From assembly GCA_002840785.1 (NCBI GenBank), contig PHCH01000011.1, positions 1 to 33,690 of the forward strand: a DNA stretch of 33,690 nucleotides, read 5' to 3'. Numbering within the stretch: the stretch's first letter is position 1; each line of letters opens with the position of its first letter. Shown in pieces: positions 7,206 to 17,563 of this stretch. This stretch comes from Betaproteobacteria bacterium HGW-Betaproteobacteria-4. GTDB taxonomy: Bacteria > Pseudomonadota > Gammaproteobacteria > Burkholderiales > Rhodocyclaceae. The notes beneath the pieces were generated by a model, which was not told the origin of the DNA, did not search any database, and worked only from the letters and a program-made list of their open reading frames with translations. A program made the translations under genes and the position numbers.

Positions 7206-10200
7206 ATGGCCGATTCTCGTCGCCGCAACCAGAAGAAGGAATTGCGCCGGGCCGTCGCCCACGTCGTTGTTCCCTATGTGGTGCTGGCGGCGCTCTGGAT
7301 CCTGGTCTCGGACCAGCTCGTCGCCTCCCTCATCGCCGACCCCGACACCCGCATCATCGCCAGCATGTTCAAAGGCTGGCTGTTCATCGTCGTCACGGCA
7401 AGCCTCGTCGCCGTCCTGCTCCATCGTCTGCTGCGCGACAGCATGGCGCGCCGGGATGCGGCCGAGGCAACCAAGGACGCCCTGGAACACGAGCGCGGCC
7501 ACCTGCGCACCCTGTTCGACACCATGCCCGATCTCATCTGGCTGAAAGATCCGGAAGGCGTCTATCTGAGCTGCAACAAGCGCTTCGAACAATTCTTCGG
7601 AGCCGAAGAAGCGGCCATTCGTGGCAAAACCGACTTCGATTTCGTCTCCCCGGAACTGGCCAGATTCTTCCGCGCCAACGACCTCGCCGCGTTGCTGGCG
7701 AAAGGCCCCTGCCGCAACGACGAATGGGTCACCTTCGCCAGCGATGGCCATCGCGAACTGCTGGAAACGACCAAGGCCCCGATCCACGACAGCGCCGGGC
7801 ATCTGATCGGTGTCCTCGGCATCGGCCGCGACATGACGCAACAGCACGAATTGCAGGAACGCTTTGCCGTCGCCTTCAACGGCAGCCCTGCAGCGATTTC
7901 CCTGAGCACCGTCGAAGATGGCATCTTCCTCGAGGTCAATCCCCGCTACCTTGAACTTCTCGGCTGGAAGCGCGAAGAGATCATCGGCAAAAGCGCCCTC
8001 GACGTTCATCTGTGGCCGAGCCGCGTAGCCAGGACTGAATGGCGCGACAGGCTGACCGCCAGCGGCATCCTGCAGGACTACCAGACCGAATGGCGCAAAC
8101 GCGACGGAACGCCCATCCAGATCAGTCTCTCCGCCGAAGTCGTCCACCTCGGCGACAAGCCGTATGTGCTGGCCTTCATCCTCGACATTTCCGAGCGCCT
8201 GCGGGCCGCGGCGCAAATCGCCCAGTTGCAGGAACGCCTCGCCGTCGCCTTCCGCGCCGCGCCGGTCGCCGCCTGCATCACCCGTGTTGCCGACGGCAAA
8301 ATGATCGATGTCAATGAGCGGCTGCTCAGCGAATACAGCGCGACACGCGAAGATCTGATCGGCAAGACCACCATCGAAGCCGGACTCTGGCAGGGCGAGG
8401 ACAGAGCCCGGATGATCGAGATTCTCCAACGCGACGGCTACGTCGTCGATTTCGAAAGCACCGGCACCGGACGCGACGGACGCCAGCGACGGATCAGCCT
8501 CTCTGCCGCCAGAATCGAGGTCAACGACGAACCGCATATCGTCGTCTACATCATCGACATTTCCGAACGCCGGGCGGCCGAACAAGCCTTGCGCGAACGC
8601 GAGGAAATCTATCGCAGCATCGTCGCCCATGCCAACGACGGCATCTGCCTGATCGATCCCGAGACGCTGGGCTTCATCGAAATCAACGACAAGGTCATCC
8701 ACAACCTCGGTTACACGCGCTACGAATTTGCCGGCGTCAATCTGCTCGACCTGCAGGTGGACACCACGGAAAGCGAACTGCGCTCCGTGCTCGCCGAAAT
8801 CATCAGCCAGGGCAACGCCACCTTCGAGCGCCAGCACCGCCGCCGCGACGGCAGCATCCAGATCGCCCGCATCGCCGCCTCGACGGTCAAAGTCGGCGAA
8901 CACACCAAGGTCTCCGCCATCTGGCAGGACATCACCGAAGCCAAGCGCACGGCGGCCGAACTGGCCCAGCATCGCGAGCACCTCGAAGAACTCGTTGAAG
9001 CCCGAACCACCGAACTGGAGGCTGCCAAGGAAGCGGCCGAGCAGGCCAACCGGGCCAAGAGCGATTTCCTGGCCAACATGAGCCACGAAATCCGGACCCC
9101 GATGAATGCCATCATCGGCCTCACCCACCTCGCCGAGCACCACACGCAGGATGCCGAACAACTCGGCCGCCTCAACAAGGTGGCGGATGCCGCCCACCAC
9201 CTGCTGGCGATCATCAACCAGATCCTCGACATCTCGAAGATCGAAGCCGGCAAGCTCGAACTCGCCCCGGTCGACTTTCTCCTCTCCCAGGTCCTCGACA
9301 GCACCGCCGAACTCGTTCTCGACCGCCTGCAGTCGCGCAAACTCGGCTACACCCAGCACATCGACCCCGCCTTGCCGCCCGTGCTGCATGGCGACCCCCT
9401 GCGCGTTGGCCAGATTCTGCTCAACTACCTCGGCAACGCGGTCAAATTCACCGAAGCCGGCAGCATTGACGTCTCCGTCAACCTGCTCACGGCCGAGGCC
9501 GATGAATTACTCGTCCGCTTTGCCGTCACCGATACCGGCATCGGCATACCCGAAGACCAGCAAGGACGGCTGTTCAAGGCCTTCGAGCAGGTCGACAACT
9601 CGCCGACCCGGCGCTTTGGCGGTACCGGCCTCGGCCTCGCCATCGCCCACCGCCTGGCCCGTCTCATGGGCGGCGAAACCGGGCTGACCAGCACGCCCGG
9701 GCAGGGCAGCACCTTCTGGTTTACCGCCCGCCTGAAAGCCGGCACGGCGGCCGCCGTTGTTTCCACCCCCCGCCTCTCCACCAACGAGGCGGAGCGCCTG
9801 ATCCGCAGCGGCTACGCCCAGACGCGCATCCTGCTCGTCGAAGACAACCCGATCAACCAGGAAGTCGCGCTCGAACTGCTGCGCGGCATCGGCCTGCAGG
9901 CCGATCTTGCGGTCGACGGGGAAAAAGCCGTAAAAATGGCCGCCGAGACAGCCTACGACCTCATCCTCATGGACATCCAGATGCCGGTCATGGACGGCCT
10001 GACCGCCACCCGCCTGATCCGCCAGAATGCCGGAATCCGTCAGATGCCCATTCTCGCCATGACTGCCAACGCCTTTGGCGAGGACCGCAAGCGCTGCCTC
10101 GGCGCCGGCATGAACGACCACATCGCCAAGCCGGTCAATCCGGGCAACCTCTACGCCACGCTGATCAAATGGCTGACCCCGGCTGTCGTCGAGGCCAGCG

Positions 10201-10634
10201 CCAGCCCCCACCCGTCCGCCCCCCGGCCGGCGCCGAACGATGCGGCGCAAGCCACCATTGCCGCGCTCGAGAAGGTCCCCGGACTGGATTGCGCCTACGG
10301 CCTCAAGGCCATGCGCGGCAAACTCCCGAGCTATCTGCGCCTGCTCGGCATTTTCGTCGACAGCCATGGCGACGACGCGGCAAAGATCGCGGCCGCCCTC
10401 GACAACGGCGCCCCGCAGGAAGCCGAGCGGATTGCCCACGGCCTCAAGGGTGTCTCCGGCACGCTCGGCCTGCAAGGCATCTACGAGGCGGCGCTGACCC
10501 TCAATGACGCCTTGCTGGTGCCAGCCCCGCAGCCCGAACTGGCCCGCCTCGTCGCGGCACTGGGCGAGCGCCTGGCGGAAACCTGCTCCCCACTGCCAAC
10601 GATCATCGCTGCCAAGCCTACGGAACCGAAATGA
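7206..10634 (+). CDS. Membrane hybrid histidine kinase: 4 PAS, HisKA, HATPase, REC, HPt
   Basis: 1142 residues. Two N-terminal hydrophobic helices (about 20-40 and 58-76) anchor it in the inner membrane. Four PAS domains follow (about 100-215, 219-335, 344-460, 468-585), then a coiled coil. The HisKA domain has phospho-acceptor His627 ([15 protein letters not shown]). The ATPase has an N-box (NYLGNAVKF), DTGIGI and GGTGLGLAI. The receiver has Asp923 ([11 protein letters not shown]) and the C-terminal HPt has His1078 ([12 protein letters not shown]). This is a complete His-Asp-His relay able to pass phosphate to a separate regulator, presumably the HD-GYP protein encoded 3 bp upstream. The signal is unknown; PAS domains often bind haem, flavin or small ligands. 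Its stop overlaps the next start (ATGA). Confidence 0.92.
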   Translation: MADSRRRNQKKELRRAVAHVVVPYVVLAALWILVSDQLVASLIADPDTRIIASMFKGWLFIVVTASLVAVLLHRLLRDSMARRDAAEATKDALEHERGHLRTLFDTMPDLIWLKDPEGVYLSCNKRFEQFFGAEEAAIRGKTDFDFVSPELARFFRANDLAALLAKGPCRNDEWVTFASDGHRELLETTKAPIHDSAGHLIGVLGIGRDMTQQHELQERFAVAFNGSPAAISLSTVEDGIFLEVNPRYLELLGWKREEIIGKSALDVHLWPSRVARTEWRDRLTASGILQDYQTEWRKRDGTPIQISLSAEVVHLGDKPYVLAFILDISERLRAAAQIAQLQERLAVAFRAAPVAACITRVADGKMIDVNERLLSEYSATREDLIGKTTIEAGLWQGEDRARMIEILQRDGYVVDFESTGTGRDGRQRRISLSAARIEVNDEPHIVVYIIDISERRAAEQALREREEIYRSIVAHANDGICLIDPETLGFIEINDKVIHNLGYTRYEFAGVNLLDLQVDTTESELRSVLAEIISQGNATFERQHRRRDGSIQIARIAASTVKVGEHTKVSAIWQDITEAKRTAAELAQHREHLEELVEARTTELEAAKEAAEQANRAKSDFLANMSHEIRTPMNAIIGLTHLAEHHTQDAEQLGRLNKVADAAHHLLAIINQILDISKIEAGKLELAPVDFLLSQVLDSTAELVLDRLQSRKLGYTQHIDPALPPVLHGDPLRVGQILLNYLGNAVKFTEAGSIDVSVNLLTAEADELLVRFAVTDTGIGIPEDQQGRLFKAFEQVDNSPTRRFGGTGLGLAIAHRLARLMGGETGLTSTPGQGSTFWFTARLKAGTAAAVVSTPRLSTNEAERLIRSGYAQTRILLVEDNPINQEVALELLRGIGLQADLAVDGEKAVKMAAETAYDLILMDIQMPVMDGLTATRLIRQNAGIRQMPILAMTANAFGEDRKRCLGAGMNDHIAKPVNPGNLYATLIKWLTPAVVEASASPHPSAPRPAPNDAAQATIAALEKVPGLDCAYGLKAMRGKLPSYLRLLGIFVDSHGDDAAKIAAALDNGAPQEAERIAHGLKGVSGTLGLQGIYEAALTLNDALLVPAPQPELARLVAALGERLAETCSPLPTIIAAKPTEPK

Positions 10635-13600
10635 GCACCACCCCCTCGACCACGCTCCACGAGATCATGACCTGCGCCGTGCGCAGCCTGCCGCCGCACG
10701 CCACCCTGCGCGAAGCAGCCCGGGTGATGGCCGGCGAACATATTTCCAGCCTGCTCGTCATGGTCGACGGAAAAGCCCTGGGCATCATCACCGAAAGCAA
10801 TATCCTGCGCTCCCTGCACGAGCACCAGTCGGGCGACGTTCGCCTCGATGCCGTCATGTCGCGCCCGCTGATCACCGCCCCGGCCGATCTCGACCTGGCC
10901 AATGCGCGCCGTCTGGTCGAAGAACATGGCATCCGCCATCTGGTCATCGTCGATGCCGCGGATCGGGTCTGCGGCATCGTCAGCGACACCGATTTCCGCC
11001 TGAGCCTGGGCGGCGAAGCCTTCAGCCACCTGCGCACGCTGGAAGGCATCATGGAGCGCAATGTTCCGAGCTTGCCGCCGACAGCCACGCTGAGCGATGC
11101 CCTGGCCAGCATGGTCCGGCAAGCCGCCGATTACCTCATCGTCATTGCCGACGAGAAAGCGCTCGGCATCATCACCGAACGCGACATTCCGCGCCTCATC
11201 AGCACCCACCGCGAACCGCATGGCGTCACCCTGCTCCAGGCCATGAGCGCCCCTCTGCGCAGCGTTCATGTCGACGATACGGTGACCGCCGCCCTCGAAG
11301 CGATGAATCGCTTCCGCCTCCGCCACATGGTCGTCCTCGCCGATGACGGGCAGATTCTCGGCGTTATCAGCCAGCGCCGGCTATTCGAGCAACTGGCCGT
11401 CGAGCGCATCGAAAACGCCATGCTGCATGCCCGGCAGGAACGCGATCGACTGCGCCTCGAAACCCATTTGCGCCTGGCCCTCGACGGCGCCTCGGCCGGC
11501 AGCTGGGAATACAGCCACCAGTCCGGTGCCCTGATCGCCAGCGACGGTCTCCTCGCCATGCTCGGCCACGCCCGCCCCGACGCGCCACAAACGAAAGCCG
11601 ACTGGATGGCCACCATCCACCCCGAAGACCGGCATTTGCTGAGTACCGCAGGCTACGGACAAAAGGGCCAAAAGGACCACGCCCGGGTCATCGAATACCG
11701 GATCCGGCACCACGACGGACGCTGGCTGTGGGTAGAGGATCGCAGCTGCGTTGTCGAGCGCCATGAAAACGGCAGCCCGAGCATCACGGCCGGCGTCGTC
11801 AGCGACATTACCGAACGCCAGATCACCCGCCAGCAAATCACCCGCCAGAACCGCGCCCTGCGCATGATGAGCGGCGTCGCCCAGGCGCTGGTCCGCTACA
11901 ACGACGAAAAACACATGCTGACCGAGGCCTGCACGGTGGCTGTCGATATCGGCGGCTATCGGATGGCCTGGGTCGGCGAACTCGTCCACGACGAAAAAAA
12001 GCGCATTGTCCCTACCGCCTGTTCGGGGCTTTGCTCCCCCTATCTGGACAATCTGGAAATCAACTGGGACGACACGCCGGGCGGCCGGGGGCCAAGCGGC
12101 CGGGCCGCCCGCAGCGGGGTGCCAGCCATCGTCCGCGACATCGAGCGGGACCCCTCCTTCGAGCCATGGCGGAGCGCTGCCCTGGCCCAGGGATTTTGCG
12201 CGACGATTGCCCTCCCGCTGCGTGTCGACGGCCAGATCATCGGCGTCCTCAGCCTCTACTCGGGTACCACAGAACGGTTCGACGACGAGGAAATTGGCCT
12301 GCTCTGCGACCTCGCCAGCGAACTCGGGCTCGGCCTGAGCATGCAGCGCTCGCGGCAAACACTGGCCCAGAGCGAGGCCATGCTGCTCCAGGCGCAGCGC
12401 CTGGCGCGGCTTGGCCACTTCACCTTCGAGGCCGTCACCAATACATTGACCGGCTCGCCGACGCACAACGAGATCTTCGGTTTGGCCCCCGGCGAGCCGC
12501 TCGATACCGAAGGCTGGCGCCAGCTGATTCACCCTGATGACCGGGGCCGCATGAGCGATTACTCGCGCGACCACGTCTTTCGCGGCGGCCAGCCCTTCGA
12601 CGCGGAATACCGGCTGATTCGCCGCAACGACGGGCAGGAACGCTGGATACATACCGTCGGCCAACTCGCCTTCGGCAACGATGGCCGGGTCAGCCGGCTG
12701 TTCGGGACGAGCCAGGACATCACCGAACGCAAGTTGTTCGAACAGCGCCTGAGCCAGAGCGAGGCCGAGCTGAAAGAAGCCCAGTCCGTCGCCCACCTCG
12801 GCAGCTGGACGCTCGACATCGTCGCTGACAAGCTGAACTGGAGCGCCGAGGTCTACCAGATCTTCGGCCTTCCCGAGGATCATCCCTTGCATCTGGCCGA
12901 CTTTGTCGACCGCATCCACCCTGACGACCGCGAGCATGTCCTGGCCGAATGGCAGGCCGCCCTGCAGGGCGCCAATTACGACAACGAGCATCGCATCGTC
13001 GTCGGCCAGGACACACGCTGGGTGCGCGAGCGGGCGCATGTCCGTTTTGCCCCGTCGGGCCAGGCCATTTTTGCCGTCGGCACGGTGCAGGACGTGACCG
13101 AGCGCCATCTCGCCGAGGAGCAATTGAGCAAGCTGTCGCTGGCCATCGAGCAGAGCCCGCACAGCATCGTCATTACCAACACCAATGCCGAGATCGAGTA
13201 CGTCAACGACGCCTTCGTCAGCAATACCGGCTACCGCCGCGAAGAAGTCATCGGCGTGAAGCCGAGCCTGCTGCACTCCAAGCAGACGCCCAGGCAGACC
13301 TACATCGACCTGTGGGCGACGCTGGCTAAGGGCGAGACCTGGCGCGGCGAGTTCATCAACCAGCGCAAGGATGGATCGATCTTCATCGAATTCGCCATTA
13401 TTTCGCCGGTGCGCCAGCAGGACGGAAAGATCACCCACTATCTCGGCATCAAGGAAGACGTCACCGAGAAAAAGCGCACCCAGTCCGAACTGGAAAACTA
13501 TCGCCAGCACCTCGAAACGCTGGTCGCCGACCGCACCGAGCAACTTATCCGGGCCAAGAACGAGGCGGAATCGGCGAGCCGGGCCAAGAGTGCCTTCCTG

Positions 13601-15367
13601 GCCAATATCAGTCATGAAATCCGCACGCCGATGAACGCCATCATCGGCCTCACCCACATTGCCCAGCGCAGCGCCGGCAGCCCCGAGCAGCAGGATCGCC
13701 TGGGCAAGGTGGCCGATGCGGCCCAGCACCTGATGACCATCATCAACGACGTGCTCGACATTTCCAAGATCGAGGCTGGCAAGCTGCAGCTGGAAAACAC
13801 CGGCTTCTCGCTCGACAGTATCTGCGCCAGCACCTGCGAGATGGTTGCCGTTCGGGCCCAGGCCCGGCATCTGCCGATCCATTGCGAGATCGACCCGGCC
13901 CTGCCGGCGACCCTGCTCGGCGATCCGCTGCGCGTCCAGCAGATATTGCTCAATTTCCTGTCCAACGCCATCAAGTTCACCCACCACGGCAGGATAGCCG
14001 TCCGCATGCGCCTGCTCGAACGCAGCGAAGGCCGGGCCGTGGTCCGCTGCGAAGTGGCCGACACCGGCATCGGGATTTCCCGCGAGGGGCTGGCCAAACT
14101 CTTCCTGCCCTTCGAACAGGGCGATACCTCGACCACGCGCCGCTACGGCGGGACCGGGCTCGGCCTGGCCATCAGCCGCCGGCTGGCCGAGGCCATGCAT
14201 GGCGAAATCGGCGTCGACAGCGAACTCGGCAAGGGCAGCACCTTCTGGTTCACGGCCCGCCTCGGCATCGCCGACGCAGACCAGGCGGCGCCTACCGGCA
14301 AGGTTGCCGGCCCGGCCCCCGTCCACCAGCGCGGTGCCCATGTCCTGATGGCCGAAGACAATGCGATCAACGCCGAGGTAGCCAGCGAATTGCTGCTCAC
14401 GGCCGGGCTGAAAGTCGACCATGCTGTCGATGGCGCCCAGGCGCTCGAGATGGCGCGCCGACGCCATTACGACCTGGTCCTCATGGACATGCAGATGCCG
14501 GTCATGGATGGCCTCGACGCCACCCGCCGGATTCGCGCCCTGCCCGGCTGGCAAAACATTCCGATCATCGCCATGACGGCCAATGCCTTCGATGCCGACC
14601 GCGACACTTGCCTGGCCGCCGGCATGAACGATCACATTGCCAAACCGGTGGCCCCGAACATTCTTTTTGCCGCCCTGGCCCGCTGGCTGCCCAGCATATC
14701 GCCCATCGTTTCGCCCATCGTTTCGCCTGTTTCGCCGGCCAGCACACCGGCCAGCGTCGCCCATGCCGCCGGCAGCAGCGAACTGGCGCGGGTTGTCGGA
14801 CTGGACAGCAATTTCGGCCTGCAAGCCGTGCGCGGCCGGATGGACAGCTATCTGCGGCTGCTCGGCAAATTCACCGAAAACCACAGCGACGACTTTTTAC
14901 GCATCCGCAGCAACCTCGCCGCCGGCAACCGTGACGAGGCCCGCCGCCTGGCCCATTCGCTGAAAGGCGTCTCCGCCACGCTGGGCGCCACGCACATCTA
15001 CCAGACCTCGATGGAACTCGAAATGGCGATCAAGGAAGGGCGGCCGATGGCCGTCGTCGAGCCGCTCGTCGCCGCCACCGAGCAAGCCTACGCCTCGTTG
15101 CGCGAACAGCTGGCCACCTTCGCCCAGCCGACGCACGCCGGGGACGATGCCGGCGACGCGGCAGCAACCAGGGCCCTGGTCGAACGACTCCGGCACGACC
15201 TGCAGCAGGGTGAAATGAGCGTCCAGGACATCGTTCGCCAGCAGGCCCAAACGCTCATGGCCGTGCTCGGCAAGGATTTCTCGAGGTTCGAGGAAAGCGT
15301 CGCCTCGTTCGACTTCGAAGGGGCGCTGGCCAGCCTCGACAGGGCGGCCCCGGCCGAGAAGCCTTAA
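10631..15367 (+). CDS. Cytosolic hybrid kinase: 4 CBS, PAS, GAF, 3 PAS, HisKA, HATPase, REC, HPt
   Basis: 1578 residues with no membrane helix. It opens with four CBS motifs, i.e. two Bateman modules, at about residues 5-255 (e.g. [48 protein letters not shown]). A PAS domain (about 275-395), a GAF domain (about 405-575) and three more PAS domains (about 583-955) follow. The relay is complete: His995 ([15 protein letters not shown]), ATPase motifs ([15 protein letters not shown]), receiver Asp1286 ([11 protein letters not shown]), HPt His1442 ([12 protein letters not shown]). CBS pairs usually bind adenosine nucleotides, so energy or nucleotide sensing is a fair guess. The relay half is clearly paralogous to the preceding kinase. 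About 80 residues follow the HPt. The stop overlaps that of the convergent flavoprotein. Confidence 0.9.
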   Translation: MSTTPSTTLHEIMTCAVRSLPPHATLREAARVMAGEHISSLLVMVDGKALGIITESNILRSLHEHQSGDVRLDAVMSRPLITAPADLDLANARRLVEEHGIRHLVIVDAADRVCGIVSDTDFRLSLGGEAFSHLRTLEGIMERNVPSLPPTATLSDALASMVRQAADYLIVIADEKALGIITERDIPRLISTHREPHGVTLLQAMSAPLRSVHVDDTVTAALEAMNRFRLRHMVVLADDGQILGVISQRRLFEQLAVERIENAMLHARQERDRLRLETHLRLALDGASAGSWEYSHQSGALIASDGLLAMLGHARPDAPQTKADWMATIHPEDRHLLSTAGYGQKGQKDHARVIEYRIRHHDGRWLWVEDRSCVVERHENGSPSITAGVVSDITERQITRQQITRQNRALRMMSGVAQALVRYNDEKHMLTEACTVAVDIGGYRMAWVGELVHDEKKRIVPTACSGLCSPYLDNLEINWDDTPGGRGPSGRAARSGVPAIVRDIERDPSFEPWRSAALAQGFCATIALPLRVDGQIIGVLSLYSGTTERFDDEEIGLLCDLASELGLGLSMQRSRQTLAQSEAMLLQAQRLARLGHFTFEAVTNTLTGSPTHNEIFGLAPGEPLDTEGWRQLIHPDDRGRMSDYSRDHVFRGGQPFDAEYRLIRRNDGQERWIHTVGQLAFGNDGRVSRLFGTSQDITERKLFEQRLSQSEAELKEAQSVAHLGSWTLDIVADKLNWSAEVYQIFGLPEDHPLHLADFVDRIHPDDREHVLAEWQAALQGANYDNEHRIVVGQDTRWVRERAHVRFAPSGQAIFAVGTVQDVTERHLAEEQLSKLSLAIEQSPHSIVITNTNAEIEYVNDAFVSNTGYRREEVIGVKPSLLHSKQTPRQTYIDLWATLAKGETWRGEFINQRKDGSIFIEFAIISPVRQQDGKITHYLGIKEDVTEKKRTQSELENYRQHLETLVADRTEQLIRAKNEAESASRAKSAFLANISHEIRTPMNAIIGLTHIAQRSAGSPEQQDRLGKVADAAQHLMTIINDVLDISKIEAGKLQLENTGFSLDSICASTCEMVAVRAQARHLPIHCEIDPALPATLLGDPLRVQQILLNFLSNAIKFTHHGRIAVRMRLLERSEGRAVVRCEVADTGIGISREGLAKLFLPFEQGDTSTTRRYGGTGLGLAISRRLAEAMHGEIGVDSELGKGSTFWFTARLGIADADQAAPTGKVAGPAPVHQRGAHVLMAEDNAINAEVASELLLTAGLKVDHAVDGAQALEMARRRHYDLVLMDMQMPVMDGLDATRRIRALPGWQNIPIIAMTANAFDADRDTCLAAGMNDHIAKPVAPNILFAALARWLPSISPIVSPIVSPVSPASTPASVAHAAGSSELARVVGLDSNFGLQAVRGRMDSYLRLLGKFTENHSDDFLRIRSNLAAGNRDEARRLAHSLKGVSATLGATHIYQTSMELEMAIKEGRPMAVVEPLVAATEQAYASLREQLATFAQPTHAGDDAGDAAATRALVERLRHDLQQGEMSVQDIVRQQAQTLMAVLGKDFSRFEESVASFDFEGALASLDRAAPAEKP
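14699..14736 (+). repeat. 12-bp tandem repeat in REC-HPt linker
   Basis: TCGCCCATCGTT occurs twice head to tail, followed by partial units (TCGCCTGTT, TCGCC). It encodes an SPIV/SPV-type linker at about residues 1357-1369 of the CBS kinase, between the receiver and the HPt. The unit length is a multiple of three, so copy-number change would keep the frame. Confidence 0.7.
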
Positions 15368-16596
15368 GCCTCGCCGGCCAGCCAGCGGCTGGCCCCCAGC
15401 CCGGCCGCCCGGCCGCTGGCCAGACAGGCGGTGAGCAGGTAGCCGCCGGTCGGCGCCTCCCAGTCGAGCATTTCGCCGGCGCAGAAAAGGCCGGGCTGCC
15501 GGCGCACCATGAGGTTGTCGTCGAGGCCCTCGAAAGTCACGCCGCCGGCCGTGCTGATCGCTTCGTCAAGCGGCCGGGTAGCCGTCACCGCCAGCGGCAA
15601 GGCCTTGATCGCGGCAGCCAGACGGCTCGGCACGTTAAGCATCTCCGGCGAACAGAATTCGCGCAGCAAGCCGGCCTTGACGCCTTCGATGCCGGCATGC
15701 CGACGCAGGTGGTTGGCCAGCGAATCGCGGCCGCGCGGTCGGGCCAGGTCGGCGGTGAGCTTTTCCAGGCTGCGCCCGGGCGCCAGGTCAAGATGCAGCA
15801 CGGCGCTGCCGTCACGAGCCAGCGCATCGCGCAGCGGGGCCGAAACGGCGTAGATCAGGCCGCCTTCGATGCCGGTTGCGGTGATGTTGAATTCGCCCTT
15901 TTTTTCCGGTTGACCGTAGCAATGGGCGGTGACGGCCTTGACCGGGGCGCCGGCGAAGCGCTCGCTGAAATACGCGCTCCACGCCACGTCGAAACCGCAG
16001 TTAGCCGGCTTGAGCGGGGCCACCGCCATGCCGCGGTCGACCAGCGTCGGCACCCAGGCGCCGTCCGAACCGAGCTTGGCCCAGCTGCCGCCGCCGAGGG
16101 CCAGAATGACCGCATCGGCCTCGATCGCGATTTCGCCGGCCGGCGTCGCGAAACGCAGGCGGCCATCGGCCGCCCAGCCCAGCCAGCGATGGCGCACATG
16201 AAACGCCACGCCCTGCCCGCGCAGGCGATGCAGCCAGGCGCGGAGCAGCGGGGCGGCTTTCATGTCGGTCGGAAAGACCCGACCCGAGGTGCCGACGAAG
16301 GTGGCGATGCCGAGACCGTGTATCCATTCGCGCAATTGCGTCGGGCCGAAGGCGTCGAGCAGCGGGGCGATGTGCCCCGCCCGTTCGCCGTAGCGCCCGA
16401 TGAAATCGACCAGCGGCTCGGAGTGCGTGATGTTCATGCCGCCCTTGCCGGCCATCAAAAACTTGCGGCCGACCGAGGGCATGGCTTCGAAAATATCGAC
16501 TTTTTTCGGGTTGACCGCAGGATTAGCCGCCGCCAGCATTTCGGCCGCCATGAGGCCAGCCGGGCCGCCGCCGATGATGGCGACGCGCCGGGTCAT
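15364..16596 (-). CDS. HI0933-type NAD(P)/FAD-dependent oxidoreductase (TIGR03862-like)
   Basis: 410-residue flavoprotein. The N-terminal Rossmann motif IIGGGPAG is at 7-14, the ribose-binding Glu37 ends the second strand, and [18 protein letters not shown] (43-60) marks the HI0933 family. The C-terminal FAD motif [18 protein letters not shown] completes the fold. The reaction is unknown for this subgroup. Two stretches coincide with the dispersed repeat: residues 25-38 (copy D, lengthening the loop before Glu37) and residues 225-238 (copy C, just before the conserved TATGIEGG). Its ATG overlaps the stop of the upstream transglutaminase (ATGA), which puts it last in that operon. Its stop shares TTAA with the convergent kinase. 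Confidence 0.9.
   Translation of the reverse strand: MTRRVAIIGGGPAGLMAAEMLAAANPAVNPKKVDIFEAMPSVGRKFLMAGKGGMNITHSEPLVDFIGRYGERAGHIAPLLDAFGPTQLREWIHGLGIATFVGTSGRVFPTDMKAAPLLRAWLHRLRGQGVAFHVRHRWLGWAADGRLRFATPAGEIAIEADAVILALGGGSWAKLGSDGAWVPTLVDRGMAVAPLKPANCGFDVAWSAYFSERFAGAPVKAVTAHCYGQPEKKGEFNITATGIEGGLIYAVSAPLRDALARDGSAVLHLDLAPGRSLEKLTADLARPRGRDSLANHLRRHAGIEGVKAGLLREFCSPEMLNVPSRLAAAIKALPLAVTATRPLDEAISTAGGVTFEGLDDNLMVRRQPGLFCAGEMLDWEAPTGGYLLTACLASGRAAGLGASRWLAGEA
15883..15923 (+). repeat. Dispersed repeat copy C (inside flavoprotein gene)
   Basis: Full 41-bp length: left end GATGTTGAATTCGCCC, then a T-run and CCGGTTGACCGTAGCAAT, identical to the core of copies B and F. It is antisense to the host gene, where it is translated as [14 protein letters not shown]. 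The T-rich run stands out against the GC-rich host. Confidence 0.85.
16484..16524 (+). repeat. Dispersed repeat copy D (inside flavoprotein gene)
   Basis: The right half matches (TTTTTTCGGGTTGACCGCAG, then ATT); the left half is diverged. Its core starts 601 bp from that of copy C, in the same orientation within the same gene. It is read in another frame, as [10 protein letters not shown] instead of GQPEKKGEF, so the two insertions are independent of protein sequence. Confidence 0.7.
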
Positions 16597-17561
16597 TGGT
16601 CGTCCGCGGTGGATTCCGGCGGGTCGCCAGCCGGGTCGCGCAGTTCGCTCGGCAGCTCTTCCTCGTCGAGCGGGACGACCGTCACCGCGACATCCGGCTC
16701 GGTGCCGCCGCCGCCGAGAATGATGCCGCGCAGCGGCGAGATGTCGGAGAAGTCGCGGCCGAAAGCCAGCGTGATGTGCTCGGTATTGGGCAGCAGATTA
16801 TTGGTCGGATCGAAATCCACCCAGTCGTTTTCACCGTCCGGGGCATAGACGGAAACCCAGGCGTGCGAGGCGTCGGCGCCGATCAGCCGCGGCTTGCCAG
16901 GAGGCGGACGGGTCAGCAGGTAGCCGCTGACATAGCGGGCTGACAAGCCGAGCGCGCGCAGGCAGGCGATCATCAAATGGGCGAAATCTTGGCAGACGCC
17001 GCGCTTGTTTTCGAGCACCTCGAGGACCGGCGTGGACACCGTGGTCGCCTCCGGGTCGAAGGTGAATTCGCGGAAAATCTTGGCCATCAGGGCCTGCGCG
17101 CCAACCAGCACCGGGGTGTCGGGCGGGAAGCAGTCGGCGGCGTAATCGGCCAGCTCGTGCTTGACGCGGACGTGCGGGCTTTCGAAAAGGAAGCGCGTCG
17201 CATCGAGATCGGCCGGCACCGGATCGGTCGAGTCGTAGGCCAGGCGGTCGCGCAGTTCCTCCCAGGGCAGCGAGGCCTCGAGATTCTTGGGCTGGTGGGG
17301 CATGACGGCCACGGTCATGACCGAGCGGATGAGCAGGGCGTCGTGCGGGGCGTGGAAGGCCATCCAGGTCACCGGATTGCCGAAAACGTCCTGGCCGTCG
17401 CGTCGCCAGGTCGGCACCGGCTCGATGTCGATGCGCTGCTCCTCGACCTGCTGCCATTCGAGGATGCGCGGCGACAGGTGCAACTGCTGCTGCGACAGCG
17501 AAACGTTGCTGCCGTAGTCGTAGCGGGTTTCGTGCAGGACGCGGTAACGGACGGGTTGCAT
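16593..17561 (-). CDS. Transglutaminase-like protein (bacterial transglutaminase N + core)
   Basis: 322 residues. The N-terminal beta domain (YRVLHETRYDYGSNVSLSQQ) is the bacterial transglutaminase N-region. The papain-like core has a full triad: Cys190 (RGVCQDFAHL), His233 (ASHAWVSVY) and Asp251 (DFDPTNN). Members act as transglutaminases or, more often in bacteria, as peptidases or amidases. The gene starts 2 bp after the stop of the ATP-grasp/alpha-E gene and overlaps the flavoprotein start. This neighbourhood (ATP-grasp, alpha-E, transglutaminase, DUF2126) is known from comparative genomics as a predicted peptide-synthesis or peptide-tagging cluster. The exact substrate is unknown. Confidence 0.92.
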   Translation of the reverse strand: MQPVRYRVLHETRYDYGSNVSLSQQQLHLSPRILEWQQVEEQRIDIEPVPTWRRDGQDVFGNPVTWMAFHAPHDALLIRSVMTVAVMPHQPKNLEASLPWEELRDRLAYDSTDPVPADLDATRFLFESPHVRVKHELADYAADCFPPDTPVLVGAQALMAKIFREFTFDPEATTVSTPVLEVLENKRGVCQDFAHLMIACLRALGLSARYVSGYLLTRPPPGKPRLIGADASHAWVSVYAPDGENDWVDFDPTNNLLPNTEHITLAFGRDFSDISPLRGIILGGGGTEPDVAVTVVPLDEEELPSELRDPAGDPPESTADDQ

Positions 17562-17563
17562 GC

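Noticed and set aside
6237..9389. 1050-codon open frame on the minus strand
   Set aside because: Antisense shadow of the HD-GYP regulator and first hybrid kinase; no recognisable domain.
11381..14884. 1167-codon open frame on the minus strand
   Set aside because: Antisense shadow of the CBS/PAS kinase, whose domains are clear on the plus strand.
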